Source: Utricularia gibba
Taxonomy: Eukaryota > Streptophyta > Magnoliopsida > Lamiales > Lentibulariaceae
NCBI GenBank assembly: GCA_002189035.1
Contig: NEEC01000012.1
Span: forward strand, 3,286,001-3,350,000
Direction: 5' to 3'
Length of the DNA: 64,000 nucleotides
The notes beneath the pieces were generated by a model. The model searched no databases, was not told the DNA's origin, and saw only the letters and a list, made by a program, of their open reading frames with translations. Positions 61,485 to 64,000 of this stretch are shown here, piece by piece (positions within the stretch are counted from its first letter, which is position 1; the number at the start of each line of letters is the position of its first letter). A program made the position numbers and the translations under genes.

Positions 61485-64000
61485 ATGTGCCACAAATTGG
61501 CCACCACGTTCGCGACGATGCGACTCGGAACACGAGAATCGACGCGATTGTGATTTTCGCTTGCAAAACATCTGCGTTTTATTGGGTGACGTGAAGTATG
61601 GGTTTTCGAGGCGATCTCTGAACAAGCTCTGGTGTGTTCCTACCCGCAGCCTCATGGTGGCCTCGCACACCGTTCGGTATTTCGGCCATATCCTGAAACC
61701 GTGATGAGTCACGCTGCGCCCGGCATACCGTTTCGAACCCTTTCCGTGCCGGTCAGCTTCCGTGTTGAAAGCTTCTTCGTCCGAGGATGCATCAGAGCTC
61801 GAATTATCGCCTTATCTTAGCCTTCAGATGTGCCACAAATTGGCCACCACGTTCGCGACGATGCGACTCGGAACACGAGAATCGACGCGATTGTGATTTT
61901 CGCCTTGCAAAACATCTGCGTTTTATTGGGTGACGTGAAGTATGGGTTTTCGAGGCGATCTCTGAACAAGCTCTGGGTGTGTTCCTACCCGCAGCCTCAT
62001 GGTGGCCTCGCACACCGTTCGGTATTCGTCGATATCTGAAAACGATGAGTCACGCTGCCCGGCATACCGTTTCGAACCCCTTTCCGTGCCGGTCAGCTTC
62101 CGTGTTGAAAGCATCTTCGTCCGAGGATGCATCAGAGCTCGAATTATCGCCTTATATTAGCCTTCAGATGTGCCACAAATTGGCCACCACGTTCGCGACG
62201 ATGCGACTCGGAACACGAGAATCGACGCGATTGTGATTTTCGCCTTGCAAAACATCTGCGTTTTATTGGGTGACGTGAAGTATGGGTTTTCGAGGCGATC
62301 TCTGAACAAGCTCTGGGTGTGTCCCTACCCGCAGCCTCATGGTGGCCTCGCACACCGTTCGGTATTTTCGATATCTGAAATGATGAGTCACGCTGCGCCG
62401 GCATACCGTTTCGAACCCCTTTCCGTGCCGGTCAGCTTCCGTGTTGAAAGCTTCTTCGTCCGAGGATGCATCAGAGCTCGAATTATCGCCTTATATTAGC
62501 CTTCAGATGTGCCACAAATTGGCCACCACGTTCGCGACGATGCGACTCGGAACACGAGAATCGACGCGATTGTGATTTTCGCCTTGCAAAACATCTGCGT
62601 TTTATTGGGTGACGTGAAGTATGGGTTTTCGAGGCGATCTCTGAACAAGCTCTGGTGTGTTCCTACCCGCAGCCTCATGGTGGCCTCGCACACCGTTCGG
62701 CATTCGTCGATATCTGAAAACGATGAGTCACGCTGCGCCGGCATACCGTTTCGAACCCTTTCCGTGCCGGTCAGCTTCCGTGTTGAAAGCATCTTCGTCC
62801 GAGGATGCATCAGAGCTCGAATTATCGCCTTATATTAGCCTTCAGATGTGCCACAAATTGGCCACCACGTTCGCGACGATGCGACTCGGAACACGAGAAT
62901 CGACGCGATTGTGATTTTCGCCTTGCAAAACATCTGCGTTTTATTGGTGACGTGAAGTATGGGTTTTCGAGGCGATCTCTGAACAAGCTCTGGGTGTGTT
63001 CCTACCGCAGCCTCATGGTGGCCTCGCACACCGTTCGGCATCCATATCTGAAATGATGAGTCACGCTGCGCCGGCATACCGTTTCGAACCCCTTTCCGTG
63101 CCGGTCAGCTTCCGTGTTGAAAGTTCGTCCGAGGATGCATCAGAGCTCGAATTATCGCCTTATATTAGCCTTCAGATGTGCCACAAATTGGCCACCACGT
63201 TCGCGACGATGCGACTCGGAACACGAGAATCGACGCGATTGTGATTTTCGGCTTGCAAAACATCTGCGTTTTATTGGATGACGTGAAGTATGGGTTTTCG
63301 AGGCGATCTCTGAACAAGCTCTGGGTGTGTCCCTACCCGCAGCCTCATGGTGGCCTCGCACACCGTTCGGTATTTCGGCGATATCCTGAAAACCGTGATG
63401 AGTCACGCTGCGCCGGCATACCGTTTCGAACCCCTTTCCGTGCCGGTCAGCTTCCGTGTTGAAAGCATCTTCGTCCGAGGATGCATCAGAGCTCGAATTA
63501 TCGCCTTATATTAGCCTTCAGATGTGCCACAAATTGGCCACCACGTTCGCGACGATGCGACTCGGAACACGAGAATCGACGCGATTGTGATTTTCGCTTG
63601 CAAAACATCTGCGTTTTATGGTGACGTGAAGTATGGGTTTTCGAGGCGATCTCTGAACAAGCTCTGGGTGTGTCCCTACCCGCAGCCTCATGGTGGCCTC
63701 GCACACCGTTCGGGTCGATATCCTGAAACCGTGATGAGTCACGCTGCGCCGGCATACCGTTTCGAACCCCTTTCCGTGCCGGTCAGCTTCCGTGTTGAAA
63801 GCATCTTCGTCCGAGGATGCATCAGAGCTCGAATTATCGCCTTATATTAGCCTTCAGATGTGCCACAAATTGGCCACCACGTTCGCGACGATGCGACTCG
63901 GAACACGAGAATCGACGCGATTGTGATTTTCGGCTTGCAAAACATCTGCGTTTTATTGGATGACGTGAAGTATGGGTTTTCGAGGCGATCTCTGAACAAG

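Larger units (their letters stand above)
4743..64000 (+). repeat. Giant tandem satellite array, 347-bp full-length unit, about 170 copies; continues past the window end
   Basis: Taking 'atgtgccacaaattggcc' as unit start, full units are 347 bp (for example 50720-51066); many are 1-10 bp shorter, which brings the average to about 344. By hand count the unit is about 53% GC with about 33 CpG, more than the roughly 24 expected. The most constant part runs from 'cgtccgaggatgcatc' across the unit start to 'gcgattgtgattttcg'. The most variable part is the centre from 'ctctgggtgtgt' to 'gccggtcagc'. Each unit carries ATGCAT and GAGCTC, and subtypes gain or lose AAGCTT ('ttgaaagcttc' against 'ttgaaagcatc') and AGATCT. 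No transposon, gene or unrelated spacer interrupts it. Open frames of up to about 220 codons occur on both strands but rotate frame each unit, since 347 is not divisible by 3. Position in the chromosome (centromere, pericentromere, subtelomere or knob) cannot be told from sequence. Confidence 0.97.
34701..64000 (+). repeat. Distal satellite block with 'ggcgat' centres
   Basis: Beyond about 34.7 kb the A-type centre is mostly 'tatttcggcgatatc' in place of 'ggccatatc', and 'ttgaaagcatc' (no HindIII site) replaces most 'ttgaaagcttc'. A further variant, 'gatgagtttcgg' or 'gatgcgtttcgg' in place of 'gatgcgactcgg', recurs at 34.58, 42.03, 48.02, 48.36, 52.07, 53.77, 56.83, 58.2 and 61.27 kb. It is often, though not always, linked to 'aaaagatctgcg' (AGATCT). 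The block reaches the window end in mid-unit. Confidence 0.75.

Noticed and set aside
5500-64000. Hundreds of open frames of 60-220 codons on both strands with recurring peptides (for example starting MPQIGHHVRDDATRNTRID).
   Set aside because: They are translations of the satellite. The unit is 347 bp, not a multiple of three, so each unit shifts the frame and stops recur within one or two units. Frames open on both strands at once, and no domain or codon signature is seen.
4743-64000. CRISPR-like array.
   Set aside because: Repeats are 347 bp and directly adjacent with no unique spacers, and the flanking genes are plant genes with introns.
8159-64000. CENP-B-box-like 'cttcgtccgaggatgca' in each unit.
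   Set aside because: It matches the TTCG and the central A of the core (nTTCGnnnnAnnCGGGn) but lacks CGGG. Plants are not known to use a CENP-B box in this way.
4743-64000. Array as evidence that this is a centromere.
   Set aside because: Size and homogeneity would fit, but subtelomeric, knob and pericentromeric satellites look the same in sequence. No CENH3 data or centromeric retrotransposon is present.
15300-64000. True rapid indel evolution of the satellite.
   Set aside because: The deletions sit on sites where subtypes differ, which suits consensus drop-out better; kept only as an alternative until reads are checked.

Overview
This is a nuclear flowering-plant sequence with two very different parts. 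Positions 1-4.6 kb hold plant genes with GT-AG introns. Everything from about 4.63 kb to the window end is one tandem satellite array with a 347-bp full-length unit, roughly 170 copies. There is no sign of bacterial, organellar, viral or transposon coding sequence. The species cannot be named from the sequence alone.

Gene part. Positions 1-704 (+) carry the last three exons of a coiled-coil protein gene of unassigned family. It converges on a complete four-exon gene at 1202-3298 (-). That gene encodes a TRICHOME BIREFRINGENCE-LIKE (TBL, PC-esterase/DUF231) protein of 409 residues, most like the TBL12/TBL13 branch. It has an N-terminal membrane anchor, a PMR5N domain, a GDS motif and a C-terminal DxxH motif. 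One base appears to be missing in exon 3, and intron 1 carries a perfect-register 292-bp tandem duplication. Further right, on the minus strand, lies the 3' end of a MYB-CC (PHR1-like) transcription factor gene. It has lost its DNA-binding part and carries two in-frame TAG codons, so it is a relic.

Array part. The relic is cut off by a short satellite piece in inverted orientation (4633-4742). The direct array then runs to the window end. The outermost copies (4.7-8.2 kb) are the most diverged and show CG-to-TG/CA decay. Inner copies are homogeneous and CpG-rich. Sequence subtypes form domains: a 'tatttcggcc' centre appears after about 8.2 kb, a 'catcaaag...tatctt' haplotype is dense at 27.3-32.5 kb, and 'ggcgat' replaces 'ggccat' beyond about 34.7 kb. 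Two blocks, 44.74-45.72 kb and 51.07-51.69 kb, are scrambled.

The most informative observation is that the many one-base deletions beyond about 15 kb fall at the very positions where satellite subtypes differ (C/G, C/T, G/A). This looks like consensus calling that drops conflicting bases when reads from different copies are merged. Much of the apparent variation, and the scrambled blocks, may therefore be assembly artefact. The many 60-220-codon open frames inside the array are by-products of a stop-poor repeat whose length is not a multiple of three; they are not annotated as genes. I found no convincing new functional system. The interest lies in the satellite's structure, its edge, and the damaged gene it abuts.
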